DNA from: Crossiella equi
GTDB lineage: Bacteria > Actinomycetota > Actinomycetes > Mycobacteriales > Pseudonocardiaceae
Direction of reading: 5' to 3'
Assembly: GCF_017876755.1 (NCBI RefSeq)
Contig: NZ_JAGIOO010000001.1
Coordinates: 3,953,786-4,017,785, forward strand
DNA: 64,000 bases
The notes beneath the pieces are model-generated. The model did not search any database. It saw only the letters and a list, made by a program, of their open reading frames with translations, and was not told the origin of the DNA. The translations under genes and the position numbers were made by a program. Below, in pieces: positions 17,059 to 28,614 of the stretch (positions within the stretch are counted from its first letter, which is position 1; every line of letters starts with the position of its first letter).

Positions 17059-18291
17059 ATGGCCCAGGACATCGTGCCGATCGAGCTTCGTCTTCCGCAG
17101 GGTGACCTGGTCACGCTGTGGGCGCCCAAGTGGCGTGAGGACGGCGAGGAGTGGGAGGCCTTCCTCGGCCACGGCGAGGACCTCTACGGCTTCGCCGACG
17201 CCGCGCACCTGGCCGCCTTCGTGCGCACGGCCGAGGAGCACGACCTCACCGACCACCCGGCGTGGGCGCAGGTCCCCGGCCTGCACGCGGGCGACCTGGT
17301 GCCCGACCAGGAGCGCGTGTACGACCTGGTCGGCGTGCCGGAGCTGGCCGCCGAGGAGCCGGACACCTGGACCATCGGCGAGCTGTCGGAGACCGTGGCG
17401 ATCGTGCGCTCCCTCGCCGACGTGTGCGAGCTGGAGGCCGTGCACGGCGTGCTGGACGCCGCCGACGGCTTCGCGCTGCTGAACCAGGGCACCTACCCGT
17501 TCCAGGGCCGTGACGGCGAGGCCCGCTGGAACGAGCTGGCCAAGATCATCGTGGACCGCTGGGACGAGGTCCTGGACGCCATCGACGGTGTGGTCACCCA
17601 GCCCGAGGTGCCGGAGAAGGCCCGGCTGGACGCCGAGGCCGAGCTCGCCGAGCTGGAGGCCGAGGACGAGGACGAGGACGCCGAAGGCGCCGAGGCCGAG
17701 GAGGCCGAGGAGGAGGCCCCCACCGGTTTCTGGGCCGAGGTCGGCATCGACCCCATCAAGATCATCACCTCCGTCGGCGAGCACTACACGCTGCGCTGCT
17801 ACCTCGACGACAAGCCGCTGTTCCTCGGCTCGGACGGCAAGATCGACGTCTTCTCCTCCCCGCGCGCACTGGCCCGCTTCCTGGCCACCGGCGAGGGCGA
17901 CTCCGCCGAGGACCACGCGAACGACCTCGCCGAGGCGTCCACGTGGGACGAGGTGGTGGCCGCGGCCACCAACGGCGACCTGGAGATCGAGGTCGAGCAG
18001 GACAACACCTACCTGCTCACCGGCCTGTCCGAGGACCTCGCGGGCGGTGTCGAGGAGGTCGACCCGCTGCAGCTGGAGCTGGCCGTCGAGCTGGTCCTGG
18101 ACGCCGCGCAGTGGGCTGGCGACGAGTCCACGGAGAAGGCGCTGGCCAAGTCCGAGAGCCTGGGCTGGCTGGTCTCCTTCATCGTGCGCCCGGACCCGAA
18201 CCGCCTGGCGCCGAGCGCGCCGTTCACCGCCGAGGTGGCGGCCTGGGAGAAGGTCGTGGCGGCTTTCGAGGAGCGCCTCAACCAGCACTGA
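17059..18291 (+). CDS. Acidic conserved hypothetical protein
   Basis: 410 residues, strongly acidic, with two related halves (DLYGFADAAHLAAFVRTAEEHDL and IDVFSSPRALARFLATGEGD) split by a Glu/Asp-rich linker at about residues 195-220. Homologues in Pseudonocardiaceae are often labelled 'primosomal protein', but I see no PriA/PriB features and would not transfer that name. Convergent with add, sharing the terminator at 18299-18348. Confidence 0.75.
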   Translation: MAQDIVPIELRLPQGDLVTLWAPKWREDGEEWEAFLGHGEDLYGFADAAHLAAFVRTAEEHDLTDHPAWAQVPGLHAGDLVPDQERVYDLVGVPELAAEEPDTWTIGELSETVAIVRSLADVCELEAVHGVLDAADGFALLNQGTYPFQGRDGEARWNELAKIIVDRWDEVLDAIDGVVTQPEVPEKARLDAEAELAELEAEDEDEDAEGAEAEEAEEEAPTGFWAEVGIDPIKIITSVGEHYTLRCYLDDKPLFLGSDGKIDVFSSPRALARFLATGEGDSAEDHANDLAEASTWDEVVAAATNGDLEIEVEQDNTYLLTGLSEDLAGGVEEVDPLQLELAVELVLDAAQWAGDESTEKALAKSESLGWLVSFIVRPDPNRLAPSAPFTAEVAAWEKVVAAFEERLNQH

Positions 18292-18298
18292 CCCGAAC

Positions 18299-18348
18299 AC
18301 GACAGCGGGGCCCGCACCGACACTTCCCGGTGCGGGCCCCGCTGTCGT
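18299..18348. terminator. Strong bidirectional terminator
   Basis: Perfect stem of about 21 bp (core GACAGCGGGGCCCGCACCG at 18301-18319 pairing with 18328-18346) and an 8-nt loop, between convergent genes. Confidence 0.8.
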
Positions 18349-18356
18349 TCGCGGGC

Positions 18357-19445
18357 TCAGCCGATCAGCGCGGCGTAGCTCGGCTTGATCACCTCGTTGA
18401 TGATCGCCAGGCGCTCGTCGAAGCCGATGAACGCCGACTTCATGGCGTTGACGGTGAACCACTGCAGGTCGGCCCAGCCGTAGCCGAAGGCGTCGACCAG
18501 CGCGGCCATCTCGGTGGACATCGAGCAGTGGCTCATCAGGCGGTTGTCGGTGTTGACCGTGACGCGGAAGCGCAGCTTGTGCAGCAGGCCGATGGGGTGC
18601 TCGGCGATGCTGGCCGCCGCGCCGGTCTGCAGGTTGGAGCTGGGGCACATCTCCAGCGGGATGCGCCGGTCGCGCACGTAGCTGGCCAGGCGTCCGAGGT
18701 GGACGGTGCCGTCCTCCTCGACCTTGATGTCGTCCACGATGCGCACGCCGTGGCCGAGGCGCTCGGCGCCGCAGTGCTGGATGGCCTCCCAGATGGAGGG
18801 CAGGCCGAACGCCTCACCGGCGTGGATGGTGAAGTGCGCGTTCTGCTGGCGCAGGTACTCGAAGGCGTCCAGGTTGCGCGTGGGCGGGAAGCCTGCCTCC
18901 GGGCCCGCGATGTCGAAGCCGACCACGCCCGCGTCGCGGTAGCGGACCGCGAGCTCGGCGATCTCCAGCGACCGGGCGTTCTGGCGCATGGCGCACAGCA
19001 GCGTGCCGATGCGCACCTTCTTGCCCTTGGCGGCGGCGTTCGCCTCGCCCTGGCGGAAGCCCTCCTGCACGGCCTCCACGATCTGGTCCAGGCTCAGGCC
19101 CTGCTCGGTGAACAGCTCCGGGGCGTAGCGGATCTCGGCGTAGACGACGCCGTCCTCGGCCAGGTCCTCGGCGGCCTCGGCGGCCACGCGCTTGATGGCC
19201 TCGACGTTCTGCATCACGCCGACGGTGTGGGCGAAGGTCTCGAGGTAGCGGACGAGCGAGCCGGAGTCGGCGGCCTCGGCGAACCAGGCGCCCAGCTCGG
19301 CCGCGTCGGTGGTGGGCAGGTTGGTGTAGCCACCGGCTTCGGCGAGCTCGATCACGGTCTGCGGTCGCAAGCCGCCGTCGAGGTGGTCGTGCAGCAGCAC
19401 CTTGGGTGCGGTGCGGATGGTTTCCAGAGTCACCGGTGTTGACAT
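18357..19445 (-). CDS. add: Adenosine deaminase
   Basis: 362 residues. Deaminates (deoxy)adenosine to (deoxy)inosine in purine salvage. Zinc and catalytic motifs: [18 protein letters not shown] (His and catalytic Glu), [19 protein letters not shown]. The ATG at 19445 is chosen over an upstream frame extension because a -10 box TACCGT (19452-19457) is 6 nt away, implying a leaderless transcript. Confidence 0.96.
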   Translation of the reverse strand: MSTPVTLETIRTAPKVLLHDHLDGGLRPQTVIELAEAGGYTNLPTTDAAELGAWFAEAADSGSLVRYLETFAHTVGVMQNVEAIKRVAAEAAEDLAEDGVVYAEIRYAPELFTEQGLSLDQIVEAVQEGFRQGEANAAAKGKKVRIGTLLCAMRQNARSLEIAELAVRYRDAGVVGFDIAGPEAGFPPTRNLDAFEYLRQQNAHFTIHAGEAFGLPSIWEAIQHCGAERLGHGVRIVDDIKVEEDGTVHLGRLASYVRDRRIPLEMCPSSNLQTGAAASIAEHPIGLLHKLRFRVTVNTDNRLMSHCSMSTEMAALVDAFGYGWADLQWFTVNAMKSAFIGFDERLAIINEVIKPSYAALIG

Positions 19446-19683
19446 GGCGACACGGTACCCGTGCCTGACCGGCGTGTTGCCAGGCCGTTCCGCAGCGCAC
19501 ACGCTATGATCATTTCGCCGTTACGACCGACGTGTTTTCCACTCTGTCGGATGGTCTTTCGACAACTCCGCGGTTCCTTCAGCCACGGAACGTCGATCAT
19601 GGTCGGGGAAGCATGTAGCTCGAATGGGGAACGCGGTTCTGCGCTGAGCAACCACTGAAGATCAACTGTTGCGCTTGTCCTCC

Positions 19684-19769
19684 AGCCAGTCACCCGAACG
19701 GGGTAGTCCTGGCCGCCTCCTGGCGAGATTCGTCCGGGGGGTGGTGAACGACTACCCGGGCGACTGGCT
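19684..19769. repeat. Imperfect inverted repeat upstream of coiled-coil gene
   Basis: AGCCAGTC-A-CCCG...GGGTAGTC (19684-19708) against the reverse complement of GACTACCC...GACTGGCT (19750-19769), with about 41 nt between the arms; a -10-like TAGAGT follows at 19769. It could be an operator or attenuator. The rest of 19446-19814 shows no gene. Confidence 0.4.
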
Positions 19770-19814
19770 AGAGTCGCGTCCGTCGGTCCCCTCCCTTCGA
19801 CGAAGGTCCCTGCC

Positions 19815-21140
19815 GTGAGCGAGAACAACCACTCCGCAATGTCTTTCGACCGGATGCGCAGCACACTCATGCGCGCCGCCGAGATCCGTGAGAGCGAACA
19901 GCAGCAGATCTTCGACGCGCTGGACGAGATCCACGCTCGGCTGTCACCGCTCGAGTCGATCGGCTCCGTCCGCAAGCGGCTCTCCGAGCTGCCCGACCGC
20001 ACCGAGGTCAGCGTCCTGGCCGAGCGCCTGGACGAGACCCTCGCCCGCCTGGAGGCCCAGGACGGCGCGATCGCCGGTCTCGGCCGCGCGGTCGAGAGCC
20101 TGGTCGACAAGCTGGCCAAGCCGTTCGCCCAGCTCGACGGCCGCCTCGACGGCGTCGCGGGCCGGTTCGAGGGCGTCCAGGGCAAGATGGACGGCCTCGA
20201 GGACAAGCTCTCCAACATCCACAAGCGCCTGGACGACCTGGGCGGCAACGTGGAGCGCCACCTGGACAAGCAGGACGCGCGCCTGGAGTCGCTGCCCGCC
20301 GCCATCACCAGCCCGGTCCGCGAGCGCATCGAGGCGCTGGAGACCGTGCTGCGCGGCCGCATCGACGAGGTGGACGAGGGCGTGCACGAGCACCTGGACG
20401 GCACCCGCGAGGCGCTGCAGCGCAGCCTCGGCGAGAGCACCGACACCCTGCGCGGCCTGATCTCCGAGGGCACCGACAGCCTGCGCGGGGCGATCACCGA
20501 GGGCAACACCACGCTCCGCGGCGCGATCACCGACGGCAACAACTCGCTGCGCACCAGCATCACCGAGGGCAACAACGCCCTGCGCAACACCGTCAACGAC
20601 GGCAACAACAGCCTGCACAACGCGCTGGCCGCGGCCCGCGACGAGCAGTCCGCCGCGCGCGAGGAGCAGAACGAGAAGCTCGACGACCTGCTCTCCCGCC
20701 CGGCCGTCGACCCGACCGACCGCCTGCAGGGCCTGGCCGAGCGCCTGGAGGCGCTCAACGCGCGCCTGGAGCAGGTCGGTGGCCGCCTCGACTCGGTCGA
20801 GGACAACGTCACCGGCCGCCTGGGCGACTTGGACGGCAGCGTCAAGCAGGGCCTCAACCGCGTCAGCGGCACGGTCAGCGAGCGCCCGGACAACGACGCC
20901 CTGCTGGGCCTGGTCCGCCAGGCCAACGAGGAGTCCGACCGCCGCCACGCGGGCCAGCTCGACGAGGCCATGGCCACCTTCGCCGAACTGATCCTGGGCG
21001 GCGGCGCCCCGACCCCTCCCCCGCCGCCCGCCGTGATGCCGCGCCAGCAGCGCCGCAGCCGGGCCAAGAGCACGGGCAAGTCCCGCGACGCGGAGAAGTC
21101 GGTCGACCCGGACGGCGTGGACGCCGACATCGAGAGCTGA
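19815..21140 (+). CDS. Long coiled-coil protein with hendecad repeats
   Basis: 441 residues, almost entirely charged helix. Residues from about 205 to 275 contain six near-perfect 11-residue repeats of the type EGTDSLRGAIT / DGNNSLRTSIT, a hendecad pattern typical of right-handed coiled coils or lipid-facing amphipathic helices. The C-terminus has a polyproline stretch, then a basic KSTGKSR tail. No enzymatic domain and no signal peptide. GTG start at the end of the promoter region. The role is unknown; scaffold or DNA/membrane organiser are possibilities. Confidence 0.8.
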   Translation: MSENNHSAMSFDRMRSTLMRAAEIRESEQQQIFDALDEIHARLSPLESIGSVRKRLSELPDRTEVSVLAERLDETLARLEAQDGAIAGLGRAVESLVDKLAKPFAQLDGRLDGVAGRFEGVQGKMDGLEDKLSNIHKRLDDLGGNVERHLDKQDARLESLPAAITSPVRERIEALETVLRGRIDEVDEGVHEHLDGTREALQRSLGESTDTLRGLISEGTDSLRGAITEGNTTLRGAITDGNNSLRTSITEGNNALRNTVNDGNNSLHNALAAARDEQSAAREEQNEKLDDLLSRPAVDPTDRLQGLAERLEALNARLEQVGGRLDSVEDNVTGRLGDLDGSVKQGLNRVSGTVSERPDNDALLGLVRQANEESDRRHAGQLDEAMATFAELILGGGAPTPPPPPAVMPRQQRRSRAKSTGKSRDAEKSVDPDGVDADIES

Positions 21141-21159
21141 CCAAGCACCAGGAACACTG

Positions 21160-21195
21160 AAGTGGGCCCCGGGAATCCGTTCCCGGGGCCCACTT
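21160..21195 (+). terminator. Terminator hairpin
   Basis: Perfect 16-bp stem AAGTGGGCCCCGGGAA with a 4-nt loop, 20 nt past the coiled-coil gene. Confidence 0.75.
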
Positions 21196-21751
21196 CCGTA
21201 TCCACCCCCACCACTCCGGCCGACCGCCGGAATCGATTCGGAAATGCCCCTCGACACCCCCGGAAATCATCCCGGCCGAGTGACATCGACGCAGATCACC
21301 GATATCGCACCCCCGATTTCCAGGCCTTTTTGAACACCAAAAACGTCACCCGATCGGGGTGGGGTGTCGGGCAACCACAACGGCCGGAAAAACGTTCCGC
21401 AAGAGGAAGCGGTGGGCGGCGGACCAGGAACGCGGTGGCGTGGCTCCCGAGTCGTGGCACGAGCCCCGGACCGTGAAGCCCCGGCCCTCAAGCCCAGCCC
21501 ATCGGGCGCGGCGGCGCGGCTGGATGGCTGGCTCGTCAGGGGAGAGGGCAACCGCGGACCGGCCAGCTTCGTTCGTGGGCTGGGCTGGCTGGGCCCCGGG
21601 CACGGCTCGGGCCGTGTTGGCCGTGTGCGGGGTGTGGCGCCTGCGGCGGAGTGCGCTCGGCCGCCCCGCCGGTCCGGGGCAGGTCGGGCGGAACGCCTCT
21701 CGCACAGAGGAACCCGGCGGCCAGAGGAATCCGGCAGCGCCCCGCGAACCC
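21196..21751. other. Intergenic stretch without a supported gene
   Basis: About 550 bp between two converging terminators. Open frames exist on both strands but are Arg/Gly/Pro-rich, lack a ribosome binding site and match nothing I know. I see no RNA gene or repeat here. Confidence 0.6.
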
Positions 21752-21752
21752 G

Positions 21753-21789
21753 CCCCGGCACGGCTTGCCTTCGGCGAGCCGTGCCGGGG
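21753..21789 (-). terminator. deoA operon terminator
   Basis: Perfect 13-bp stem CCCCGGCACGGCT/AGCCGTGCCGGGG, 20 nt downstream of the deoA stop on the minus strand. Confidence 0.75.
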
Positions 21790-21809
21790 GCCGGGGATCG
21801 CTGTCCGGA

Positions 21810-23087
21810 TCAGCCCCGGAGGGTGGTCAGGACCAGGGGTTTCGCTTCTGGGGTCGCGTCGCCGATCGTGATGCCGCCCGAAAGAGCTTCCAGGGCGGCG
21901 GGGATGGTGTCCGGGGTGTTGGTGTGGAGTTCCAGGAGGGGTTGGCCCGGCTCCACCGGGTCGCCTGGTTTGGCCAGGCAGAGGATGCCCGCGGCGGGTT
22001 GGACCGCGTCTTCCTTGCGGGCTCGGCCCGCGCCCAGGCGCCAGGCGGCGATGCCCACCGCGTAGGCGTCGAGGTGGGTGAGGGTGCCCGACTCCTTGGC
22101 TTCGAGCACGTGGGTGTGGGTTGGGCGTGGGAGGGGGGCGTCCGGGTCGCCGCCCTGGGCCGCGATCATGCGGGTCCAGGTTTCGTAGGCCTTGCCCGAG
22201 GCCAGGACTTCGGCCGGGTCCGTGGTGATGCCTGCCAGGGTCAGCATTTCGCGGGCCAGGGCGACCGTGAGCTCGACGATGTCGGCCGGGCCTTCGCCCT
22301 TCAGGACCGCGATGGACTCCTCGACCTCGATCGCGTTGCCCACCGCGCGGCCCAGCGGGATGGACATGTCGGTGAGGAGGGCGCTGATGTTGAGGCTGTT
22401 GGCCTTGCCGATGGCGACCAGGGCCTCGGCCAGTGCGCGGGCGTCCTGCTGGGTCTTCATGAAGGCGCCCGAGCCGACCTTGACGTCCAGGACCAGGCTC
22501 TCCGCACCCTCGGCGATCTTCTTGGACATGATCGAGCTGGCGATCAGGGGGATGGCCTCGACCGTGCCGGTGACGTCGCGGAGGGCGTAGAGCTTGCGGT
22601 CGGCCGGGGCCAGGCCCTCGGTGGCCGCGCAGATGACCGCGCCGACCGAGTTCAGCTGGCGGGTGATCTCCTCGGTGGTGAGGTGGGCACGCCAGCCCGG
22701 GATGGACTCGAGCTTGTCCAGGGTTCCGCCGGTGTGGCCCAGGCCCCGGCCCGAGAGCTGGGGGACGGCCGCGCCGCAGGCCGCGACCAGCGGGGCCAGC
22801 GGCAGGGTGATCTTGTCGCCCACGCCGCCGGTGGAGTGCTTGTCCACGGTGGGACGAGTGACGCCCTTGAGGTCGAGGTGTTCACCGGAGGCGACCATGG
22901 CCGCGGTCCAGCGGGCGGTCTCCTCCGGGGTCATGCCGTTGAGGAAGATCGCCATGGCCAGGGCGGACATCTGCTCGTCCGCGACCGCGCCCCGGGTGTA
23001 GGCGTCGATCACCCAGTCGATCTGGGCGTCGGTCAATCGATTTCCGTCGCGCTTGGCGCGGATCACATCCACTGCGGTGTGGCTCAT
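21810..23087 (-). CDS. deoA: Thymidine phosphorylase
   Basis: 425 residues. Phosphorolysis of thymidine/deoxyuridine to base and deoxyribose-1-phosphate. Signature of the family: VDKHSTGGVGDKITL and LSGRGLGHTGGTLDKLESIPG; VLDVKVGSGAFMKT follows. Last gene of the transport/salvage operon; its ATG overlaps the cdd stop by 4 nt. Confidence 0.96.
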   Translation of the reverse strand: MSHTAVDVIRAKRDGNRLTDAQIDWVIDAYTRGAVADEQMSALAMAIFLNGMTPEETARWTAAMVASGEHLDLKGVTRPTVDKHSTGGVGDKITLPLAPLVAACGAAVPQLSGRGLGHTGGTLDKLESIPGWRAHLTTEEITRQLNSVGAVICAATEGLAPADRKLYALRDVTGTVEAIPLIASSIMSKKIAEGAESLVLDVKVGSGAFMKTQQDARALAEALVAIGKANSLNISALLTDMSIPLGRAVGNAIEVEESIAVLKGEGPADIVELTVALAREMLTLAGITTDPAEVLASGKAYETWTRMIAAQGGDPDAPLPRPTHTHVLEAKESGTLTHLDAYAVGIAAWRLGAGRARKEDAVQPAAGILCLAKPGDPVEPGQPLLELHTNTPDTIPAALEALSGGITIGDATPEAKPLVLTTLRG

Positions 23088-23485
23088 GCTGGTGGCTCCG
23101 GCAGCTGGTCGGGCCCGAAGGCGTCGGGCAGGACCTCGCTCATGGGCAGGATCCCGCGCGGGGTGTCGAGGAGGCAGTCCGGGCCGCCGAGCTCGTAGAC
23201 GACCTGGCGGCAGCGGCCGCACGGCATCAGCAGGGCGCCGGTGCCGGAGCGGCAGACCACCGCGACGAACCGTCCGCCGCCGGTGAGGCGCAGCTGCCCA
23301 GCCATCGTGCACTCGGCGCACAGCGCGACACCGTAGGCGGCGTTCTCGATATTGCAGCCGGTGACGATCCGGCCGTCGTCGCAGAGGGCCGCCGCGCCCA
23401 CCTGGAGCCCCGAGTAGGGGCAGTAGGCGTGCGCGGCGGCCTCGACCGCGGTCTTGCGAAGCAGGTCCCAGTCCACGGCAACCAT
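23084..23485 (-). CDS. cdd: Cytidine deaminase
   Basis: 133 residues, tetrameric type. Zinc site: Cys in CAECTMAGQ (Glu is the proton shuttle) and MPCGRCRQV. Substrate motif YCPYSGLQVGAA and GCNIENAAYG. Produces (deoxy)uridine, the substrate of DeoA encoded directly downstream. Starts 2 nt after the permease stop. Confidence 0.96.
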   Translation of the reverse strand: MVAVDWDLLRKTAVEAAAHAYCPYSGLQVGAAALCDDGRIVTGCNIENAAYGVALCAECTMAGQLRLTGGGRFVAVVCRSGTGALLMPCGRCRQVVYELGGPDCLLDTPRGILPMSEVLPDAFGPDQLPEPPA

Positions 23486-23487
23486 GG

Positions 23488-24747
23488 TCAGCCGCGCCGG
23501 TACTCGACGCCATTCGCCGCGGGTGGGCGGAGGCGTTGGGCGGAGGCGGCCAGCACCACCAGCGTGACCAGGTGGGGCAGGTAGGTGGTGATCTGCGTGG
23601 GCAGCTCGTCGAAGGACCAGTACACCCAGTAGAGGACGAGCGCACCGGCCACGGCGACCGCGGTGCCCAGCCAGCGCTTGCGCACGAGCAGGATGACCAC
23701 GACCACGCCGAGGGCGAGCACCGCCGCGTACAGCAGCGCGAGCACCGCGGCGCCGCCGGAGCGCAGCTGGAGGCCGTCGGCGTAGCCGAACAGCGCGGCA
23801 CCGCCGAGCAGGCCGGTGGGCCGCCAGTTGCCGAAGATCAGCGCGGCCAGACCGATGTACCCGCGGCCGTTGACCTGGTTCTCGAGGTAGCCGGACTGGC
23901 CGGGGTTGAGCAGCAGCGCCGCCCCGCCCAGGCCCGCGAGCGCGCCGGACATGATCACCGCGACGTACTTGTGCAGGTAGACGTTGATGCCCAGCGACTC
24001 GGCGGCCACCGGGTTCTCCCCGCAGGAGCGCAGCCGCAGGCCGAACCGGGTGCGCCAGAGCACGAGCCAGGTGACCGGGACGAGCAGCAGCGCGAGCATG
24101 GTCAGCGGCGAGACACCGGTGACCAGGCCGCGCAGCACGCCCGCGACGTCGGAGAGGCCGACCCGCTGCATGTTCTCCAGCTCGGCGAGCCAGTCGCCGA
24201 TGGGCTGCATGGAGAAGGTGTCGAACTTGGGCACCGGCGGCGACTCGCGCGGGTTGTTGGACACCGGCGCGAACAGCAGCGTGGACAGGTACTTGGTGAC
24301 GCCCGCGCCGAGCAGGTTGATGGCCACACCGGAGACGATGTGGTTCACGCCGAAGGTGACGGTGGCGATGGCGTGCAGCAGGCCGCCGAGCGCGCCGAAC
24401 ACGGCCGCCGCGACCAGGCCCGCCCACGGGCCCCACTGGTAACCGGCCCAGGCGCCGCCCCAGGTGCCGAGGATCATCATGCCCTCGAGGCCGATGTTGA
24501 CCACGCCCGCGCGTTCGGCCCACAGGCCGCCGAGCCCGGCGAGCAGGATCGGCATGGCCAGCTGCACGGCGGTCTGGATAGTGCCGGAGGAGGTCAGCTG
24601 CGGCACACCGGTCAGGTAGGACGCGGTGGACAGCACGATGATCGCGAAGCCGACCAGGATCAGGCCCATGCCCCAGCTGGGCACCCTGCGCTGCTGCGCA
24701 CCGGCCAGGAACGCCGAGCTGCCAGGCGACTCGACCACTGCACTCAT
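23488..24747 (-). CDS. ABC transporter permease (nucleoside uptake), second subunit
   Basis: 419 residues, BPD_transp_2 family, about ten membrane segments, with the conserved GLWAERAGVVNIGLEGMM and RTRFGLRLRSCGENPVAAESLGIN loop. The partner is the permease at 24744, whose stop it overlaps by 4 nt. The family (YufQ/NupC-like) imports purine and pyrimidine nucleosides. Confidence 0.92.
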   Translation of the reverse strand: MSAVVESPGSSAFLAGAQQRRVPSWGMGLILVGFAIIVLSTASYLTGVPQLTSSGTIQTAVQLAMPILLAGLGGLWAERAGVVNIGLEGMMILGTWGGAWAGYQWGPWAGLVAAAVFGALGGLLHAIATVTFGVNHIVSGVAINLLGAGVTKYLSTLLFAPVSNNPRESPPVPKFDTFSMQPIGDWLAELENMQRVGLSDVAGVLRGLVTGVSPLTMLALLLVPVTWLVLWRTRFGLRLRSCGENPVAAESLGINVYLHKYVAVIMSGALAGLGGAALLLNPGQSGYLENQVNGRGYIGLAALIFGNWRPTGLLGGAALFGYADGLQLRSGGAAVLALLYAAVLALGVVVVILLVRKRWLGTAVAVAGALVLYWVYWSFDELPTQITTYLPHLVTLVVLAASAQRLRPPAANGVEYRRG

Positions 24748-25819
24748 GCCGCCACCTCGTCCGTCGTACCGAGCTGCTGCCCGACCTTGCGTTGTTCGGC
24801 GGCCAGGCTCATCCGGCGCACCACCTCGTAGGCCACCACGACCGAGAGCACGATGGCGCCCTGCATGATCGTGACGATCTCCTTGGGCACACCCACGCCC
24901 TCCAGGGCCACCGAGGACTTGTCCAGGAAGGCCCACAGCAGCGCGCCGAAGGCGATGCCGACCGGGTGGTTGCGGCCGAGCAGGGCCACCGCGATGCCGG
25001 TGAACCCGTAGTTGGCCGGGAAGTTCAGCGTGAACGTGTGGTCGCGGCCGAGCAGCTCGGGCATGGCCACCAGACCGGCGGTGGCGCCGGAGAGCAGCAT
25101 GGCCACCAGGATCATCTTCTTGGCGTTCACGCCGCCCGCGGTGGCCGCGGTCGCCGACTCGCCGGAGGCGCGCAGCTCGAAGCCGAACCGGGTGCGGTTC
25201 ATCAGCACCCAGTAGCCGACACCGGCCAGCACGGCGAGCAGGACCAGGCCGAACAGCGTGCCGGCGCTGCCCAGGTCCAGGCCGGGCACCCAGCCGGACT
25301 CGGCGACCTCGTGCGTGCCGAGGTTGTTGCCGCGCAGCTCGCCGAAGACCGAGGGCTGGATGAGGTACGCGGCCACGCCGGTGGCCAGCGCGTTGAGCAT
25401 GATCGTGGAGATGACCTCGTTCACGCCCCGGGTGACCTTGAGGATGGCCGGGATGGCCGCCCACATGGCACCGACGAGCGCGGCCACGACCAGGATGAAC
25501 AGGGTGTGCAGCACCGGGGGCAGGGCCACCGCGCCACCGGCGATCATGGCGATGATCGCGGCGATCTTGTACTGGCCCTCGACACCGATGTTGAACAGCT
25601 TCATCTGGAAGCCGATGGCCACCGCGAGAGCGGCCAGGTAGTAGGTGCTGGCGGTGTTGACGATGTCCACGGCGGTGGTGCCGCGCCCGACCTGGGCGAG
25701 CATCACGCCGAAGGCCTCCAGCGGGTTGCCGCCGGAGATGAGCAGCGCCACCGAGCACAGCACCACGGCCGCGGCGATGGCCAGCACCGGCGGCAGCAGG
25801 ACAGCGCGGGCGTTGAGCT

Positions 25820-25823
<4 letters not shown>
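24744..25823 (-). CDS. ABC transporter permease (nucleoside uptake), first subunit
   Basis: 359 residues, BPD_transp_2 family, multi-spanning; conserved AVAIGFQMKLFNIGVEGQY and NRTRFGFELRASGESATAATAGGVN coupling loop. Overlaps both neighbours by 4 nt (25820-25823 and 24744-24747), so ATPase and both permeases are made in a fixed ratio. Confidence 0.93.
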
Positions 25824-27385
<1,562 letters not shown>

Positions 27386-27471
27386 CCTGGAGTTCTCCCG
27401 GTGGTGGCGGCTAACGCAGCGCGGGCCCGGGGTCACTCGCCCCCGGGCCCAGCGCGACGCCGGTGCTTACC

Positions 27472-28614
27472 TCAGCTGGTCGGCTTGTCCGCGACCTTGA
27501 TCTGGCCGGAGACGATCGCGGCCTTGTAGCCCTCGAGCACGTTCTTGATGTCGTCGATCTTGCCGCCGGTGGTGGCGTAGCCGACGCCGTCCACGCTCAG
27601 GTCGAAGGACTTCGGCAGCTTGCTCAGGTCGTTGCCAGCGGCGGCGGCGATGAAGTCGAACACCGCGACGTCCACGCGCTTGAGCACCGAGGAGATGATG
27701 ATGTCCTTGGACTCGGCCACGGTGGTCTGCTTGGCCTGGTCGGAGTCGACGCCGATGGCCAGCACGTTCTTGGCCTTGGCGGCGGCGAACATGCCCTTTC
27801 CGGAGGCGCCGGCGGCGTGGTAGAGCACGTCCGCGCCGCCGTCGATCAGACCGCCCGCCGCGGCGTTGCCCTTGTTCGGGTCGTTGAAGCCGGAGACGTC
27901 ACCGGCCGGGCTCAGGTACTTCTTGCTGATCTTGATGTTCGGGTCGACCGCCTTGGCGCCCTGGTAGAAGCCCGCCTCGAACTTCTGGATCAGCGGCACC
28001 TCGACGCCACCGACGAAGCCGACCGAGCACTTCTGGCTCTTGTACGCGGCGATCACACCGGCCAGGAAGGAGCCCTGCTCCTCGGCGAACAGCAGCGGGG
28101 TCACGTTCGGCGCGCCCTCGACCGCGGCGTCCACCAGGCCGAAGCGGGTGTTCGGGAACTGGGCGGCGACGACCTTGAGCGCGTCGGCGTAGGCGAAGCC
28201 GACCGCGATGATCGGGTTGTAGCCCTCGGTGGCCATCTGGCGCAGGCGGCTGGTCTTGATGTCCTCGGTGTCGCCCGCGGCGGCCGAGGCCTCCTTGGTG
28301 TTGGCCTTCTGCACGCCCAGCTCGGCGATCGCACGGTCCACACCAGCGGCGGCGGCGTCGTTGAACGAGGCGTCACCCCGGCCGCCGATGTCGAAGGACA
28401 GGCCGACCTTGAGGGCCTTGCCGTCGGCCTTCGCACCATTGGAGGTGCTGCTGGTGCCCGCGGCGGGCGGGGCGGGCGGGGCCGTCTTGGTGCAGCCGGC
28501 GCCGGTGGTGCCACTCGGGGAAGCGCTGTTCCCGCTGTCCTTCGCACACGCGACCAGCGAGAGCACGCTGGTGATGGCGACCGCGGTCACCGCGGCAGTT
28601 CGCATCCGACGCAC
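27472..28614 (-). CDS. BMP family nucleoside-binding lipoprotein
   Basis: 380 residues. Lipoprotein signal peptide with lipobox LVAC near residue 24; periplasmic-binding fold of the BMP/PnrA type (GLSFDIGGRGDASFNDAA, IIAVGFAYADAL, EEQGSFLAGVIAAY, VGFVGGVEVPLIQKFEAGF). Captures nucleosides for the ABC system encoded downstream. GTG start chosen for the GAGGAG 8 nt upstream. First gene of a six-gene operon ending in deoA. Confidence 0.94.
   Translation of the reverse strand: MRRMRTAAVTAVAITSVLSLVACAKDSGNSASPSGTTGAGCTKTAPPAPPAAGTSSTSNGAKADGKALKVGLSFDIGGRGDASFNDAAAAGVDRAIAELGVQKANTKEASAAAGDTEDIKTSRLRQMATEGYNPIIAVGFAYADALKVVAAQFPNTRFGLVDAAVEGAPNVTPLLFAEEQGSFLAGVIAAYKSQKCSVGFVGGVEVPLIQKFEAGFYQGAKAVDPNIKISKKYLSPAGDVSGFNDPNKGNAAAGGLIDGGADVLYHAAGASGKGMFAAAKAKNVLAIGVDSDQAKQTTVAESKDIIISSVLKRVDVAVFDFIAAAAGNDLSKLPKSFDLSVDGVGYATTGGKIDDIKNVLEGYKAAIVSGQIKVADKPTS

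Noticed and set aside
17059-18291. Label 'primosomal protein' for the acidic 410-residue protein
   Set aside because: No PriA, PriB or DnaT features are visible; the name appears to be carried over between databases.
21196-21751. Long open frames on both strands, up to 233 codons on the plus strand
   Set aside because: Arg/Gly/Pro-rich translation, no ribosome binding site, overlapping the deoA end, and placement between two terminators; typical high-GC shadow frames.
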